NCBI RefSeq assembly: GCF_015082335.1
Contig: NZ_BLRL01000014.1
Span: forward strand, 1-64,000
DNA: 64,000 nt
Reading direction: 5' to 3'
From: Moritella sp. F3
Lineage (GTDB): Bacteria > Pseudomonadota > Gammaproteobacteria > Enterobacterales > Moritellaceae
Shown here: in pieces, positions 35,889-45,783 of the stretch
Numbering within the stretch: the first letter of the stretch is position 1
Layout of the letters: the number at the start of each line of letters is the position of its first letter
The notes under the pieces: generated by a model
Databases searched by the model: none
The model's input: only the letters and a program-made list of their open reading frames with translations
Told to the model about the DNA's origin: nothing
Translations under genes and position numbers: made by a program

Positions 35889-37172
35889 ATGGGTTTTTCT
35901 GCTTTAAATCTTAATCAAAATTTAATTAATACTGTTACCAAGTTAGGCTATGAAACGCCTACACCAATTCAAGCTCAGGCTATTCCGGCAATTCTGGAAG
36001 GGCGTGATATTATGGGTGGTGCACAGACTGGTACAGGTAAAACAGCTGCGTTTGCATTGCCCATTATTCACCTGTTAACAGCTAACGCATCAGAAGCAAC
36101 AGCGAAAAAACAAATACGAGCATTGGTATTGACACCAACGCGTGAATTGTCACAACAAGTACATAAAAGCTTTGAAACATACAGCGAAGATAGCGGACTA
36201 ACTGCTGCACTTGCGTATGGTGGTGTGAGCATTAACCCACAAGTTAAAGCATTGGCTCAAGGTGCGGACATTTTAGTCGCAACACCTGGTCGTTTATTGG
36301 ATCTATTAGATCGTGAAACGCTGACGCTTGAGTTTGTTGAAAAGATTGTATTCGATGAAGCTGACCGTATGCTAGATATGGGCTTTATGGAAGAAATTCG
36401 CCGCATCTTAAAACATCTACCGAAAAAACGTCAGACGATGTTGTTCTCGGCAACATTTGATGATGCGATCTTTAAGTTAAGCAAAAGCTTATTACGTGAT
36501 CCTTTACTGGTTGAAGTCGATACGCGTAACGCGGCGGCTGAGCAAGTAGAACAAATATTTTATGCTGTCGATACGGATCGTAAGCGTGAATTAACGTCTT
36601 ACTTGATTGGTTCTCGCAATTGGCGTCAAGTACTTATCTTTACGCGTACTAAGCAGGGCGCAGATAGCCTAGCAAAAGAAATGTGTAAAGATGGTATTAA
36701 GACAATCGCGGTACACGGTGATAAATCACAGGGCGCACGTGAACGTGGTCTTGAAGATTTTAAAACGGGTAAAGTACGCGCATTGGTAGCAACTGATGTT
36801 GCTGCTCGAGGTCTTGATATCGAACAGCTTAAACATGTAATCAACTTTGAATTACCGTTTAAAGCGGAAGACTACATTCACCGTATCGGTCGTACAGGTC
36901 GTGCTGGTTTATCTGGTACTGCAACGTCTTTAGTAAGCATCGGTGAAAACTGGTTGTTAGAAGAGATTGAAACTCTGCTTGATACCCGTTTAGTGGCGCA
37001 ATGGTTACCAGGTTATGAACCTGACCTGAGCAAGCCAGTTGACGACGGTCGTAATGGCGGCGGTAAAAGTAAAGGCAATGGCCGTACTGACGATAAACGT
37101 CGTGCTAAAAACCGCTCTTACGGTAAGAAAACGAATAACCGAGCGAAGAAAGACGTCAAACCTAGTCGTTAG
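35889..37172 (+). CDS. rhlE: DEAD-box RNA helicase RhlE
   Basis: 427-residue ATP-dependent RNA helicase. Motifs in order: Q motif (GYETPTPIQAQAIP), AQTGTGKTAAF (Walker A), PTRELSQQ, TPGRLLD, DEADRML, SATF, then ARGLDI and HRIGRTGRAG. The tail after about 375 is basic and low-complexity (GGGKSKGNGRTDDKRRAKNRS), typical of RNA-binding extensions. The start is ATG 35889, matching the family start (MGFSALNLNQNL); a 6-codon extension from 35871 is less likely. Cold-adapted marine bacteria often carry several such helicases. It is a single gene with its own terminator. Confidence 0.93.
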   Translation: MGFSALNLNQNLINTVTKLGYETPTPIQAQAIPAILEGRDIMGGAQTGTGKTAAFALPIIHLLTANASEATAKKQIRALVLTPTRELSQQVHKSFETYSEDSGLTAALAYGGVSINPQVKALAQGADILVATPGRLLDLLDRETLTLEFVEKIVFDEADRMLDMGFMEEIRRILKHLPKKRQTMLFSATFDDAIFKLSKSLLRDPLLVEVDTRNAAAEQVEQIFYAVDTDRKRELTSYLIGSRNWRQVLIFTRTKQGADSLAKEMCKDGIKTIAVHGDKSQGARERGLEDFKTGKVRALVATDVAARGLDIEQLKHVINFELPFKAEDYIHRIGRTGRAGLSGTATSLVSIGENWLLEEIETLLDTRLVAQWLPGYEPDLSKPVDDGRNGGGKSKGNGRTDDKRRAKNRSYGKKTNNRAKKDVKPSR

Positions 37173-37232
37173 GAAAGTTGCTAGATAAAGTTAATAATTG
37201 TATTTAGCACCTACCACTAGATTCGTTATATG

Positions 37233-37265
37233 AATGGCTAAGGTTGAGAGACCTTAGCCATTTTT
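37233..37265 (+). terminator. intrinsic terminator after rhlE
   Basis: AATGGCTAAGG and CCTTAGCCATT form an 11-bp stem with an 8-base loop, followed by TTT. Confidence 0.9.
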
Positions 37266-37400
37266 GTTTATCACAACCCTTCAAAACTTGCTCCGCAGAT
37301 AAAATGCGATTAGTTTAACTACTATATTAAAGATAGTGCTCAACAGCGTATCTAATATAGTACTTATATAGAACTCAAGATTTTTACGTTAGGAACAGCG

Positions 37401-38351
37401 ATGGACTCAGTAACTCAAATCGTATTAGGTGGCGCTATTGGTGCTGCCATCGGACACAAACAACTTGGTCGTAGTGCTATTGTTATCGGTGGTGTGTTAG
37501 GTACGTTACCTGATCTAGATGTATTTATGCCTGCCGCAGATGCTGTAGCTAGCTTTACTGAACATCGTAGTTTCTCACATTCCTTGTTTGTGCTATTTCC
37601 TTTTGCGTTTATCTGTTTTGCGGTGCTTAAGTTTAGCCTCAGGTTTAAATTCAAAACAGATGTAATTTCTAATCAACGATTATTTTGGCTGTGTTGTCTA
37701 ACGTTAATCACGCACCCTCTGCTCGACGCATTTACCAGCTATGGTACGCAATTGTTTTGGCCATTAGACGGACATCCGATTTCTATCGCGTCGATATTTG
37801 TTATTGATCCTTTGTATACCATCCCGTTGTTAGTTGGTTGTGTCTATTTGTGGCGCAGTAAAGGTAGTGATGAGAGTAAGCAAAAGGCGATGCGGGTTAA
37901 TCATATTGGTTTGTTGCTCAGCAGTGGTTATTTGTTACTGAGTGTATTAATACAAAACCAAATGCAAAATAAAGTCGATACAGCCTTACAAGCGCAAGGT
38001 ATCCCTGCGTCTAAAGTATTTCTCTCCCCGCTTTATCCAAGTCTTAACTGGTGGATAGCTGTCGTTGTCGATGACGGTATTTATTATGATGTAACACTGA
38101 ATGTACTTACTAATACGTTAGCGATATCGGAACAACAAAATCTCGGTTTTGGTGTAATCGATGTTACTACACCAGCATTAACCTCGCTTGATTGGTTTAC
38201 CAATGGGTTTATTCGCTTAGAAGAGGTTGAAGGGCTATTGGTTGCCACAGACCTGAGAATCAAAACCGGCCATGTTGGTTATGCTTTCAAGTTCGCGTTA
38301 GCAGAAAAGGAAATTGATGGTTGGAAAGAAATTCCGCCACTAAGACTCTAA
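37401..38351 (+). CDS. YdjM-like membrane-bound metal-dependent hydrolase
   Basis: 316 residues, DUF457 family. The N-terminus MDSVTQIVLGGAIGAAIGHKQLG and the metal-site motifs LGTLPDLDVF and HRSFSHSLF are characteristic, as is ITHPLLDAFTSYGTQLFWP. Four or five hydrophobic segments place it in the inner membrane; the last 110 residues form a soluble domain. Family members are annotated as membrane-bound hydrolases; the substrate is unknown. In E. coli ydjM is LexA-controlled, but I see no LexA box here. It is a single gene. Confidence 0.82.
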   Translation: MDSVTQIVLGGAIGAAIGHKQLGRSAIVIGGVLGTLPDLDVFMPAADAVASFTEHRSFSHSLFVLFPFAFICFAVLKFSLRFKFKTDVISNQRLFWLCCLTLITHPLLDAFTSYGTQLFWPLDGHPISIASIFVIDPLYTIPLLVGCVYLWRSKGSDESKQKAMRVNHIGLLLSSGYLLLSVLIQNQMQNKVDTALQAQGIPASKVFLSPLYPSLNWWIAVVVDDGIYYDVTLNVLTNTLAISEQQNLGFGVIDVTTPALTSLDWFTNGFIRLEEVEGLLVATDLRIKTGHVGYAFKFALAEKEIDGWKEIPPLRL

Positions 38352-38437
38352 GGCGTATTCATCTTCTATTCAGGTTATTTGGCTATACTCTCGTCATAAG
38401 TTAAAACCTAAATATAATAAAAACACATGGATAGAAG

Positions 38438-39394
38438 ATGAAAAAACAACATTTATTACTTACTGCTAGTCTATTATTTGCTACATCGGCGATGGCTGAC
38501 AATAACATACCTAATGCACCTGGGTGGTCAACACCTGCTCGAGGGAGTGCAATGTCAGAGATTGTTGATGCCACTGTGAAGCGCCAACTTGAAGGCAGTG
38601 CTGTCAGCTACACTCAAACAGAAATTGACAACAAATTTAGCGCACCTGATTGGTTCCCTCAGCAGCACGAACCTATGCCTGATATTGTCCAGTTTGGCAA
38701 AAAACCAAAAGTGTGGGCTTGTGCATCTTGTCATTTAGCTTCAGGAACAGGTCATCCAGAATCATCAACATTAGCTGGGTTGTCTGCAAATTACATGACT
38801 GAGCAGTTAAAGGCATTTGCATCGGGTGAGCGTGTTGATTATAGCGGTCACATGAACCGCATGGCCGCCTTGATGACAGAGGCGGAGATGATTGACGCAT
38901 CAAGATGGTTTGCAAGTCTTCCTACGCAGCAATTTATTACGGTAAAGGAAGTCGAAACTGTTGCGAGTACGTACGTTGATAAAACCAGAATGCGCCAAGT
39001 CGACACTACTACGCCATCGCAAGAACCAATTAATAATCGTATTATCGAAGTCCCTGTAGATAAAGAACTGGTACATAAGCGCGCACCAGTAAGCGAGTTT
39101 ATTAGCTATGTACCAGTGGGCAGTATTAACCGTGGTAAAAACCTAGTTCAAACGGGAGGAGGTAAAACCATCCCTTGCATGAGCTGTCATGGCGCTGACT
39201 TATCCGGTTCAGACATTGGTCCTGCAATAGCGGGGAATTTTGGTATTTATACTGTGCGCCAATTACACGGGTTCAAATCAAATACGCGTAACGGAGCGCA
39301 GTCTGCGATGATGCAGCCTGTTGTCGCCAATCTTTCTGATGCTGATATGGTGGATATTGCAGCCTATCTCAGTTCAGTTTCAATTAAGCTATAA
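38438..39394 (+). CDS. periplasmic di-haem cytochrome c
   Basis: 318 residues. A signal peptide (MKKQHLLLTASLLFATSAMA) is followed by two class I cytochrome c domains with haem sites CASCH (95-99) and CMSCH (247-251). Each has a later methionine-rich segment (MNRMAALMTEAEM; MMQPVVANLSDADM) that can give the axial ligand, and the final helix reads DIAAYLSS. It resembles cytochrome c4-like electron carriers. No oxidase or dehydrogenase gene is adjacent, so its partner is unknown. Confidence 0.85.
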   Translation: MKKQHLLLTASLLFATSAMADNNIPNAPGWSTPARGSAMSEIVDATVKRQLEGSAVSYTQTEIDNKFSAPDWFPQQHEPMPDIVQFGKKPKVWACASCHLASGTGHPESSTLAGLSANYMTEQLKAFASGERVDYSGHMNRMAALMTEAEMIDASRWFASLPTQQFITVKEVETVASTYVDKTRMRQVDTTTPSQEPINNRIIEVPVDKELVHKRAPVSEFISYVPVGSINRGKNLVQTGGGKTIPCMSCHGADLSGSDIGPAIAGNFGIYTVRQLHGFKSNTRNGAQSAMMQPVVANLSDADMVDIAAYLSSVSIKL

Positions 39395-39592
39395 GACGAC
39401 TAATTTTCTCATCGTTTCCCCTTAACGACTCTTATAATAGATGAATTAAATATAACGAAATGTGTGCTTGATTCATCTGCCATTCAGCTTGTTTGGGTAT
39501 ACTTCTTATCTATAGTAAACTAATTGTTAATAGCAACAGTGACCCTGTTTGTAATGGTACAGTTCTCCTTCCTTTAATCATGAAGTAGGTAT

Positions 39593-41050
39593 ATGAGAGA
39601 CTCAGACAAAAAGTTTTCAAAGTTAATCAGCAAAGCATCTCGTAAAGCAACATCACTGAAAGAAGATGGGCTTGCGAGCATTGCTAAGCTGCAGAACCGT
39701 TATTTTTGTATCGGTATAACAGGCTTGAGTAAAAGTGGTAAATCGACCTTTATCACCAGTTTAATAAATCAATTAATGCACCATGAAAAAGCCAGCTTAG
39801 CGGGTTTTTCACCGGTATTGAGTGAGCGTTTGCTCGGCGTGAAAATGCACCCGTTAGCAGATAGCAGTATGCCGGTATTTCCGTATGAGCAGAACTACCA
39901 AAGCTTGACGCAAGCACAAGCCAAGTGGCCAGCGTCAACAACAGATAGTAGTGGTTGTTTACTTGAATTGAGATTGTCGCGTGCAGGGCGCCGCTTAAAC
40001 CCGCTAAAAGCAGAGCAGTTTTCTCTGTTCTTAGAAATTCGTGATTATCCTGGTGAATGGCTACTCGATTTACCGTTACGTGAAATGAGCTTTTCACGTT
40101 GGAGTGAACAGTGCCAAGGACAATATCAAGCATCGCCACGACGTGAGTTAATGGGGCCTTTATTTGACGAATTAAGTCAGTTAGACCCGTTATCGATTGT
40201 AGACGAAAGTGTATTGAAATCGCTAAATGCGAAGTTTGTACAGTTTTTACATGACTGTAAATATAAGCACAGCAGCTTAAGCTTGATCCAACCTGGGCGA
40301 TTCTTATTACCTGGGTCGGTAGAAAACAGCGAACTGTTAAACTTCGTGCCGTTACTTGGCTGCCATAAATACAGTGAAGATACGTTGAGTGATGCCGCTG
40401 AAAACAGTTATTACAAGTATTGTCTGCGCAACTACAAAGGTTATGTAAAAGAATTAGTAGACCCCTTTTATAAGCACTTTTTTAGTCGTATTGATCGCCA
40501 GTTAGTGCTGGTGGATGTGGTGAATACTTTAAACGCAGGGCCTGATTATCTTGATGATATGCGCCAAGCTTTGACCAGTATTACTGAAAGCTTTTCGTAC
40601 GGTAGCCAAAATAGATTCGCACAATTATTTAAACCTAAGATCGACAAGGTTGTTTTTGCAGCGACTAAGATCGATCAGGTATTGAGTGAAGATCACGATG
40701 CAGTGCGCCAATTATTGGGCGTGATTGTTAAACAAGCTTATAAAAGTGCGCAGCATGAAGGTGTGCAGCCAATTTGTGAAGCTACAGCTGCAGTACGTTC
40801 TTCTAAAGAGATAAAGCATCAAGGCGATCGTGGTATTGCAGGGTGTGGTGTAAATGGCAAACAGATTGGTTATATTCACCCGACCATACCCACGCGGATA
40901 CCTGAAGGGCAGCAGTGGCAGCCATTTTTAGATTGGCAAATACCCTTGTTAAATCCGCCACAAGGATTGTCGTTTAGTAATCAAGATGTATTACCACACA
41001 TTCGTATTGACAGTATTTTAAATGAATTAGTAGGGGACAAATGCCTATGA
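39593..41050 (+). CDS. ycjX: YcjX-family P-loop protein
   Basis: 485 residues of the DUF463/YcjX family of predicted nucleotide-binding proteins. The Walker A motif is GLSKSGKSTF (about residue 43). The conserved segment LEIRDYPGEWLLDLPL (about 145) has an RDYPGEW motif at the switch-like position, and FAATKIDQV resembles the base-binding motif. In E. coli ycjX and ycjF are stress-induced neighbours of the psp operon; no psp gene is here. The stop overlaps the start of ycjF by 10 bases. Confidence 0.9.
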   Translation: MRDSDKKFSKLISKASRKATSLKEDGLASIAKLQNRYFCIGITGLSKSGKSTFITSLINQLMHHEKASLAGFSPVLSERLLGVKMHPLADSSMPVFPYEQNYQSLTQAQAKWPASTTDSSGCLLELRLSRAGRRLNPLKAEQFSLFLEIRDYPGEWLLDLPLREMSFSRWSEQCQGQYQASPRRELMGPLFDELSQLDPLSIVDESVLKSLNAKFVQFLHDCKYKHSSLSLIQPGRFLLPGSVENSELLNFVPLLGCHKYSEDTLSDAAENSYYKYCLRNYKGYVKELVDPFYKHFFSRIDRQLVLVDVVNTLNAGPDYLDDMRQALTSITESFSYGSQNRFAQLFKPKIDKVVFAATKIDQVLSEDHDAVRQLLGVIVKQAYKSAQHEGVQPICEATAAVRSSKEIKHQGDRGIAGCGVNGKQIGYIHPTIPTRIPEGQQWQPFLDWQIPLLNPPQGLSFSNQDVLPHIRIDSILNELVGDKCL

Positions 41051-42096
41051 ACAGACAAACAGTAGATAATGTGACACGTAGCCAAGGTAAAACTATCGAT
41101 ATGCAAGCAGATGACGGTGTTGCTACAGTGAGCCGTGAAGCGAAAATATTTATGCCCGATCTTGATAATAATTTGAGCCAAGTGCCGGCATCGATTACTG
41201 CAGAAGATACCGTTGACGATAGTTATCGAGGGCTCACTCTTGAAGCATTACCAATTAAAGGGCTTAAATCATTTGTGATTGGCGTTGCGAGTATTTTTGG
41301 TGTGATGTCGCTATGGCAAATTTATAGTATTTTTCAAAGCGTGTTAGCGTTTCATTGGATCGCGGCCGCAGGCTTTGCTGGCTTGGTTATTATTGTTGCT
41401 ATGTTGGCATTACGTAGCGTATTTAGCTTCATGTCTGATAAAGAAAACATGGCAGCGTTAGCTGGTATCCAAGATAAAGCGGAGCAACTTAAAACGACGA
41501 ATGATGTTGGTCAAGCTAAAGCTTTAATAACCAAGTTATCGCAGTTTTACCAAGATAAACCACAGGCACCCTTGCTGGCTAAAAGCATTAAAACTATGCC
41601 GGACTACAGTAGTGATAAAGAAGCTATCGCGCATCTTGAAAATGTGTTTTTAGCACCACTAGATAAAGAAGCTTTACGCCGAGTATCAAAATACAGTGTG
41701 CAAACGGGTGTCGTGGTTGCTGCGAGTCCGTGGGCAGCCGTTGATATGCTGCTAGCCTTGTGGCGCAGCATGAAAATGATTGATGAAGTTGGGCAGGTAT
41801 ATGGCATGCGTCCGTCTTTAGCTAATCGCTATAAATTGTTGAAAAGCGTCATGCGTTATTTAGCATTAATTGGGGTGAGTGAGCTTGCCCTTGATGAAAT
41901 GCTACAAGAATTTGGTACCACTAGCTTAGCGGGGATCTCTGGGGCACGTTTGAGCCAAGGTGTTGGCGCTGGTGTCTATACCGCGCGTATTGGCTTAGCG
42001 GCGGTAACGGCATGTAGACCCATTAGTTTTTCAGCAGACAAGAAACCAAAACTGAAGGACTTTATAAAACGTATTGTGCAACGTATGAATGGTTAA
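41041..42096 (+). CDS. ycjF: YcjF-family inner membrane protein
   Basis: 351 residues, TIGR01620/DUF697 family. Two membrane helices follow the polar N-terminus (FVIGVASIFGVMSLWQIYSIF and FHWIAAAGFAGLVIIVAML, about 80-125); the C-terminal domain contains the glycine-rich stretch SLAGISGARLSQGVGAGVYTARIGLAA and CRPI. The function is unknown, but it is constantly paired with YcjX, with which it is translationally coupled here. A start at ATG 41047 is equally possible. Confidence 0.88.
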   Translation: MPMNRQTVDNVTRSQGKTIDMQADDGVATVSREAKIFMPDLDNNLSQVPASITAEDTVDDSYRGLTLEALPIKGLKSFVIGVASIFGVMSLWQIYSIFQSVLAFHWIAAAGFAGLVIIVAMLALRSVFSFMSDKENMAALAGIQDKAEQLKTTNDVGQAKALITKLSQFYQDKPQAPLLAKSIKTMPDYSSDKEAIAHLENVFLAPLDKEALRRVSKYSVQTGVVVAASPWAAVDMLLALWRSMKMIDEVGQVYGMRPSLANRYKLLKSVMRYLALIGVSELALDEMLQEFGTTSLAGISGARLSQGVGAGVYTARIGLAAVTACRPISFSADKKPKLKDFIKRIVQRMNG

Positions 42097-42319
42097 TTTC
42101 TGCGGATATTAAATTGTTTACTTCTCGTTAATCCTCTCTGATATGGTCTATCATTGAAGCTTATAGCGTTAATTATATTATTGTTTTGTCTGTGTTTATG
42201 ACGGTTTAATAATCGCTTCAATGACAGGTTTAATAATAGATTTAGCGATAGGTTTAATGGTAGGCTTATCACTTCTTACAAGAAGTAAGAACGTTTCTGA
42301 GCGATTAAAGGAGTTAATT

Positions 42320-42646
42320 ATGTTGGAATACGTTGCACTGGTCATACTGGTGTTTGTTGCTATTGTACTTTTTTACGGTGTCATTGTCATACATGATATT
42401 CCTTATGAAATTGCTGTACACCGAAACCATCCTCATCAAGATGCAATCCATGTTGCAGGCTGGGTTAGTCTCTTCACCTTACATGTACTCTGGCCATTTT
42501 TGTGGATTTGGGCAACCTTATACCGCACCGACCGTGGTTGGGGATTCTCTGATGGCCATTCAAGTAAAGACCATATCGAAAAGTTAGAGTTAGAACTAAC
42601 TGAAGTGAAACAACGTCTTAATGCGTTAGAAGGAGGGAGTGAATAA
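42320..42646 (+). CDS. yiaW: YiaW-like DUF3302 inner membrane protein
   Basis: 108 residues with two membrane helices: LVILVFVAIVLFYGVIVIHDIPY and HVAGWVSLFTLHVLWPFLWIWATLY, the second almost identical to what I recall of E. coli YiaW. A short coiled coil ends the protein. The start is placed at ATG 42320, after AAAGGAG; the longer reading frame from 42221 would add 33 unrelated residues. Its TAA overlaps the yiaV ATG, so the two are coupled. Confidence 0.88.
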   Translation: MLEYVALVILVFVAIVLFYGVIVIHDIPYEIAVHRNHPHQDAIHVAGWVSLFTLHVLWPFLWIWATLYRTDRGWGFSDGHSSKDHIEKLELELTEVKQRLNALEGGSE

Positions 42647-43605
42647 TGGATTTATTACTCATATTAACGTATACCGCTTTTTGTATCGCTATCTTTAAAA
42701 TCTTTAAGATCCCACTGAATAAATGGAGTGTACCAACAGCAGTGCTTGGTGGCATTATCTTGATTGGTGGTCTGGTATTTACCATGAACTACAATCATCC
42801 GTTTTCAGAAATTAGCCGAGAATACTATGTCACAACCCCGATTGTGCCAGCAGTTAATGGCAATGTGATTGAAGTGCCGGTTGAACCTAATCAATTATTG
42901 ATGAAAGGTGACGTACTTTTCAAATTAGATCCAAAACCATTCCAAGACAAACTTGATTCAATTGAAGCTAATCTCGTTGTGGCGACGTCAGACTTTAAAC
43001 GTGCTAAAGAGCTGTATCGCAAAGGTATTGGTAAACAACGTGATGTAGATCTTACCCGTGGTCAAGTTGATGATTTAACAGCTAAGCGTGAATTGGCGTT
43101 ATTTGATCTTGATAGTACGGTTGTCCGTGCACCTACCGATGGTTATGTGGTGCAACAAGCATTACGTCCAGGTATGCGTGCTGTGAGCCTGCCTTTACGT
43201 CCTGTGATGGTGTTCAAGCATAAAGATGATAAGAACCTTGTTGGTTGGTATCGTCAAAACAGCATGCTGCGTCTTGAAAAAGGCTCTAAAGCTGAGGTGA
43301 TCTTTGACGGTTTACCGGGTAAAGTGTTTAGCGCGAAAGTCATTGGTGCAATTCCTGCTATTCCAGAAGGTCAGATCCAAGCCTCAGGCACGTTAATATC
43401 TGTGCAAACAGCCCGTTTCCCTGGTCGTATTCCCGTGTTATTTGAAATTGATGATCCGCGTTTCGAGCAATACAGCGATGTGATGATGGGTGGCGCATAT
43501 GGTCAAACGGCTATTTACTCTACGCATTTTGAACATGTGGCTATTATGCGAAAAATCTTGCTACGTATGGCATCGTGGATGAACTACTTCTTCCCATTCC
43601 ATTAA
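42646..43605 (+). CDS. yiaV: YiaV-like membrane fusion protein (HlyD family)
   Basis: 319 residues. Two N-terminal helices (about 4-20 and 30-48) anchor it, followed by the periplasmic adaptor fold: barrel strand PIVPAVNGNVIEVPVEPNQLLMKGDVLFKLDP, an alpha-helical hairpin (about 105-150), and the second lipoyl half VVRAPTDGYVVQQALRPGMRA. YiaV works with YiaW, possibly as an efflux or envelope adaptor; no outer-membrane partner is adjacent. It is followed by a strong terminator. Confidence 0.88.
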   Translation: MDLLLILTYTAFCIAIFKIFKIPLNKWSVPTAVLGGIILIGGLVFTMNYNHPFSEISREYYVTTPIVPAVNGNVIEVPVEPNQLLMKGDVLFKLDPKPFQDKLDSIEANLVVATSDFKRAKELYRKGIGKQRDVDLTRGQVDDLTAKRELALFDLDSTVVRAPTDGYVVQQALRPGMRAVSLPLRPVMVFKHKDDKNLVGWYRQNSMLRLEKGSKAEVIFDGLPGKVFSAKVIGAIPAIPEGQIQASGTLISVQTARFPGRIPVLFEIDDPRFEQYSDVMMGGAYGQTAIYSTHFEHVAIMRKILLRMASWMNYFFPFH

Positions 43606-43663
43606 TGCTGTTTAGTTAGGTATGTATTTGTTAGAAATGTACGACTAGCTAATATGATGATTT

Positions 43664-43696
43664 AAAGGGGCTGTAGCTTATTACAGCCCCTTTTTT
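43664..43696 (+). terminator. strong intrinsic terminator after yiaV
   Basis: AAAGGGGCTGTA and TACAGCCCCTTT form a 12-bp stem with a 6-base loop followed by TTT. Confidence 0.93.
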
Positions 43697-43809
43697 GTAT
43701 TTTTATTAAGCTTGCACCTGTATTAAGGCTATATCTTTATGGGTATGGTAAAGTGAGCGTCACGATCAGTGTATCTGCCACTAGAAGAACTATCACTAGG
43801 AATCTCACT

Positions 43810-44058
43810 ATGACCACTCCAACTATTTCAAATCTAAATGAAAATAACTGTAATCAATGTCATGACTCACTTGTGTGGAAAGCTGGGCTGTATCATTGTG
43901 TTAATTGTAATCTGGATTACCAGAAGATTAGCTTCTGCCCTGATTGTAATGCCGAACTTGAAAAGCTACAGGCGTGTGGTGCGGCAAGTTATTTTTGTAA
44001 TGCCTGCAACTCACTCAAATCGAAAAGCCGTGTGAATCATCAGTTTTTAACTACTTAA
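43810..44058 (+). CDS. YfgJ-like zinc-ribbon protein
   Basis: 82 residues with four CxxC-type knuckles: CNQCH, CVNC, CPDC and CNAC, as in the DUF1407/YfgJ zinc-ribbon family. It probably binds two zinc ions; the function is unknown. The start is ATG 43810 after AGGAA; an in-frame earlier start at 43753 would add 19 residues without family resemblance. It is convergent with the next gene. Confidence 0.8.
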   Translation: MTTPTISNLNENNCNQCHDSLVWKAGLYHCVNCNLDYQKISFCPDCNAELEKLQACGAASYFCNACNSLKSKSRVNHQFLTT

Positions 44059-44066
44059 GTTATCAC

Positions 44067-44819
44067 TTAACAAGCTAAGAGTAATTCGGCATAACGTTCC
44101 ATCGGAATATTAATCTTCTCTTGTAACCATTTACTTTTAAGCTGTAGATCTTCTCTTTTTATCGAGGGGATATCGTTCTTGAATGCAAGTACGATCGCGT
44201 TGCTACTGTCTACGTCGAAACTCAGTAGTTGGTTGTCAAATTCCTGCGCGAGTAATGCATCTAACTCTTTTTGTAATTCAAATGTTGTATGGCAGATATT
44301 GAGTACGAGGACACCTTGTTCATTGAGCGCATTTTTACAGTCACGTAAGTAAGATGCTTGTACTTGTTTCGGTTCCATGCCTTCTGAGTTGTATAGATCT
44401 GAAAAGATAATATCGCTTTTCACGTCGGTGTTTTTCATGTAATTGACAGCATCGTCGATATGAATGACGAGACGATCTGTTTCGGGTAAGTAGAAGTATT
44501 CTTTTGCTGTCTTAGCGACTGCTTCACGGTATTCAACCGCGTGCACGTTCAACTCGGGGAAGCTATTGAGTAAGTTCTTTGCCATTGAGCCAGCGCCGAG
44601 CCCCATGATGGTCGCTGTTGTTACTGTGGGAGTAAAAAATAATCCCGCCATCATAGCCTTGGTGTAACCTAGGGGTAATCCATTAATGTTATTTAGTTTC
44701 ATGCAACTTTGATAGATTTTCCCATCAAAGCTAAGAATGCGGCTGTTCTTTGTTTCGTAAACATAAATGGGGCCGTGCTCATCGACGATTGATGAGATAC
44801 AGGTTCCTTTGATATCCAT
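44067..44819 (-). CDS. spermidine-synthase-like methyltransferase-fold protein
   Basis: 250 residues resembling the catalytic domain of polyamine aminopropyltransferases. Visible motifs are IMGLGAGSMAKNLLNSFP (nucleotide-binding loop), LNVHAVEYREAV, HIDDAVNYMKNT and SDIIFSDLYNSEG, where SpeE has the acidic catalytic pair. The N-terminal beta domain is short and there is no speD nearby, so a role as a true spermidine synthase is uncertain. It is monocistronic. Confidence 0.75.
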   Translation of the reverse strand: MDIKGTCISSIVDEHGPIYVYETKNSRILSFDGKIYQSCMKLNNINGLPLGYTKAMMAGLFFTPTVTTATIMGLGAGSMAKNLLNSFPELNVHAVEYREAVAKTAKEYFYLPETDRLVIHIDDAVNYMKNTDVKSDIIFSDLYNSEGMEPKQVQASYLRDCKNALNEQGVLVLNICHTTFELQKELDALLAQEFDNQLLSFDVDSSNAIVLAFKNDIPSIKREDLQLKSKWLQEKINIPMERYAELLLAC

Positions 44820-45033
44820 GGTATTTTAATACCTCTTAAATACGGGCATATAGCTGGTGGGGCATTATAACGGAAAAGCGGGGGAGGTCTTTCTTTTTTC
44901 CAATTACCTGAAACCATCGAGCAATCTTACCCATTTCGTCTTGCTAACTTGCAACATAGACCTGAGTTATTTATCATCACGTTAACTGAGCTAATAGTAC
45001 TGAATTAACAGTGCTGAATGAAGAGTAAATTCC

Positions 45034-45381
45034 ATGACACAGAAAGCATCAACAGAAGTGCAAGCTGAATCGACACGCATTGCTAACGGTATTAAAAAAC
45101 CGGGTCAAAACCGCGAACAGACTAAATTGATCGCAGCAGGTATCGAGAAGGGTATCGCTGAATACAAAAAACAGCATAAGGCTAAATCTCGCCAGCTTGA
45201 TAAACAGAAGAAACAAAAAATCAGATCGAATGCAGCGGCAGCAGAGCAAGAAAGTAATGTTGAGATTGAAAGTGAGCAAAAGCAAGTAGGGTCAAGCAGA
45301 CTGCCTTGGGCATTGTTAGCGTTAAGCTGGGCTGGTTTCGCTGGTTACCTTGTACAAAATGGCGTGCTTGTCATAGGTTAA
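45034..45381 (+). CDS. DUF2956 small membrane protein
   Basis: 115 residues: a strongly basic, Q/K-rich N-terminal 85 residues (SRQLDKQKKQKIRSNAAAAE), probably helical, and one C-terminal membrane helix (LPWALLALSWAGFAGYLVQNG). This matches DUF2956 of Vibrio and Shewanella relatives. The function is unknown. Confidence 0.75.
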   Translation: MTQKASTEVQAESTRIANGIKKPGQNREQTKLIAAGIEKGIAEYKKQHKAKSRQLDKQKKQKIRSNAAAAEQESNVEIESEQKQVGSSRLPWALLALSWAGFAGYLVQNGVLVIG

Positions 45382-45783
45382 ATATTACCTTTCCAGTTAA
45401 TTTCCGACCAGCGGCTTAGGGTGCCACCTAAGCCGTTCCTGCCTCTGAACTACTTAGATCTTCTACTCATGCACGTTCTATGAATTGAGATTTACCATAC
45501 ATTTTAATCGATATATTTATGTGTCTATCTTTATGCTAAAACTGGCGTGATATACAGGTATAATTAAATTGACTTATAGAGACCCCTATAAATAAAAATC
45601 TCAATTTTGCGGAATAAAGCACTCAACTTCTGATTAGATAAAATTATGTAATGCATTGATTTATAGGTTGGTTTAAGATGTTATTTAAATATTTTACAAT
45701 CGTCTGAAAAAATACTTATGAAGACGTCTGTATAATATACTGTTAGATTTTTATTGAATTCTGTATCTTATAAGTAGGAAATT
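45382..45783. other. intergenic left flank of the gene-cassette array
   Basis: A CGGCTTAGG/CCTAAGCCG hairpin (45412-45435) follows the DUF2956 gene without a U-tract. The rest is AT-rich. I looked for an attI-like site, an integrase promoter, or an attC site at the left edge and saw none, so the left boundary of the array is not defined. Confidence 0.5.

Noticed and set aside
37300..37400. LexA box before the YdjM-like gene
   Set aside because: No CTG-N10-CAG with the proper flanks was found.
45382..45783. Search for attI, an integrase gene or an attC site at the left edge of the array
   Set aside because: No tyrosine-recombinase reading frame and no paired xTAAC/GTTAx boxes are visible here, so no left boundary is claimed.
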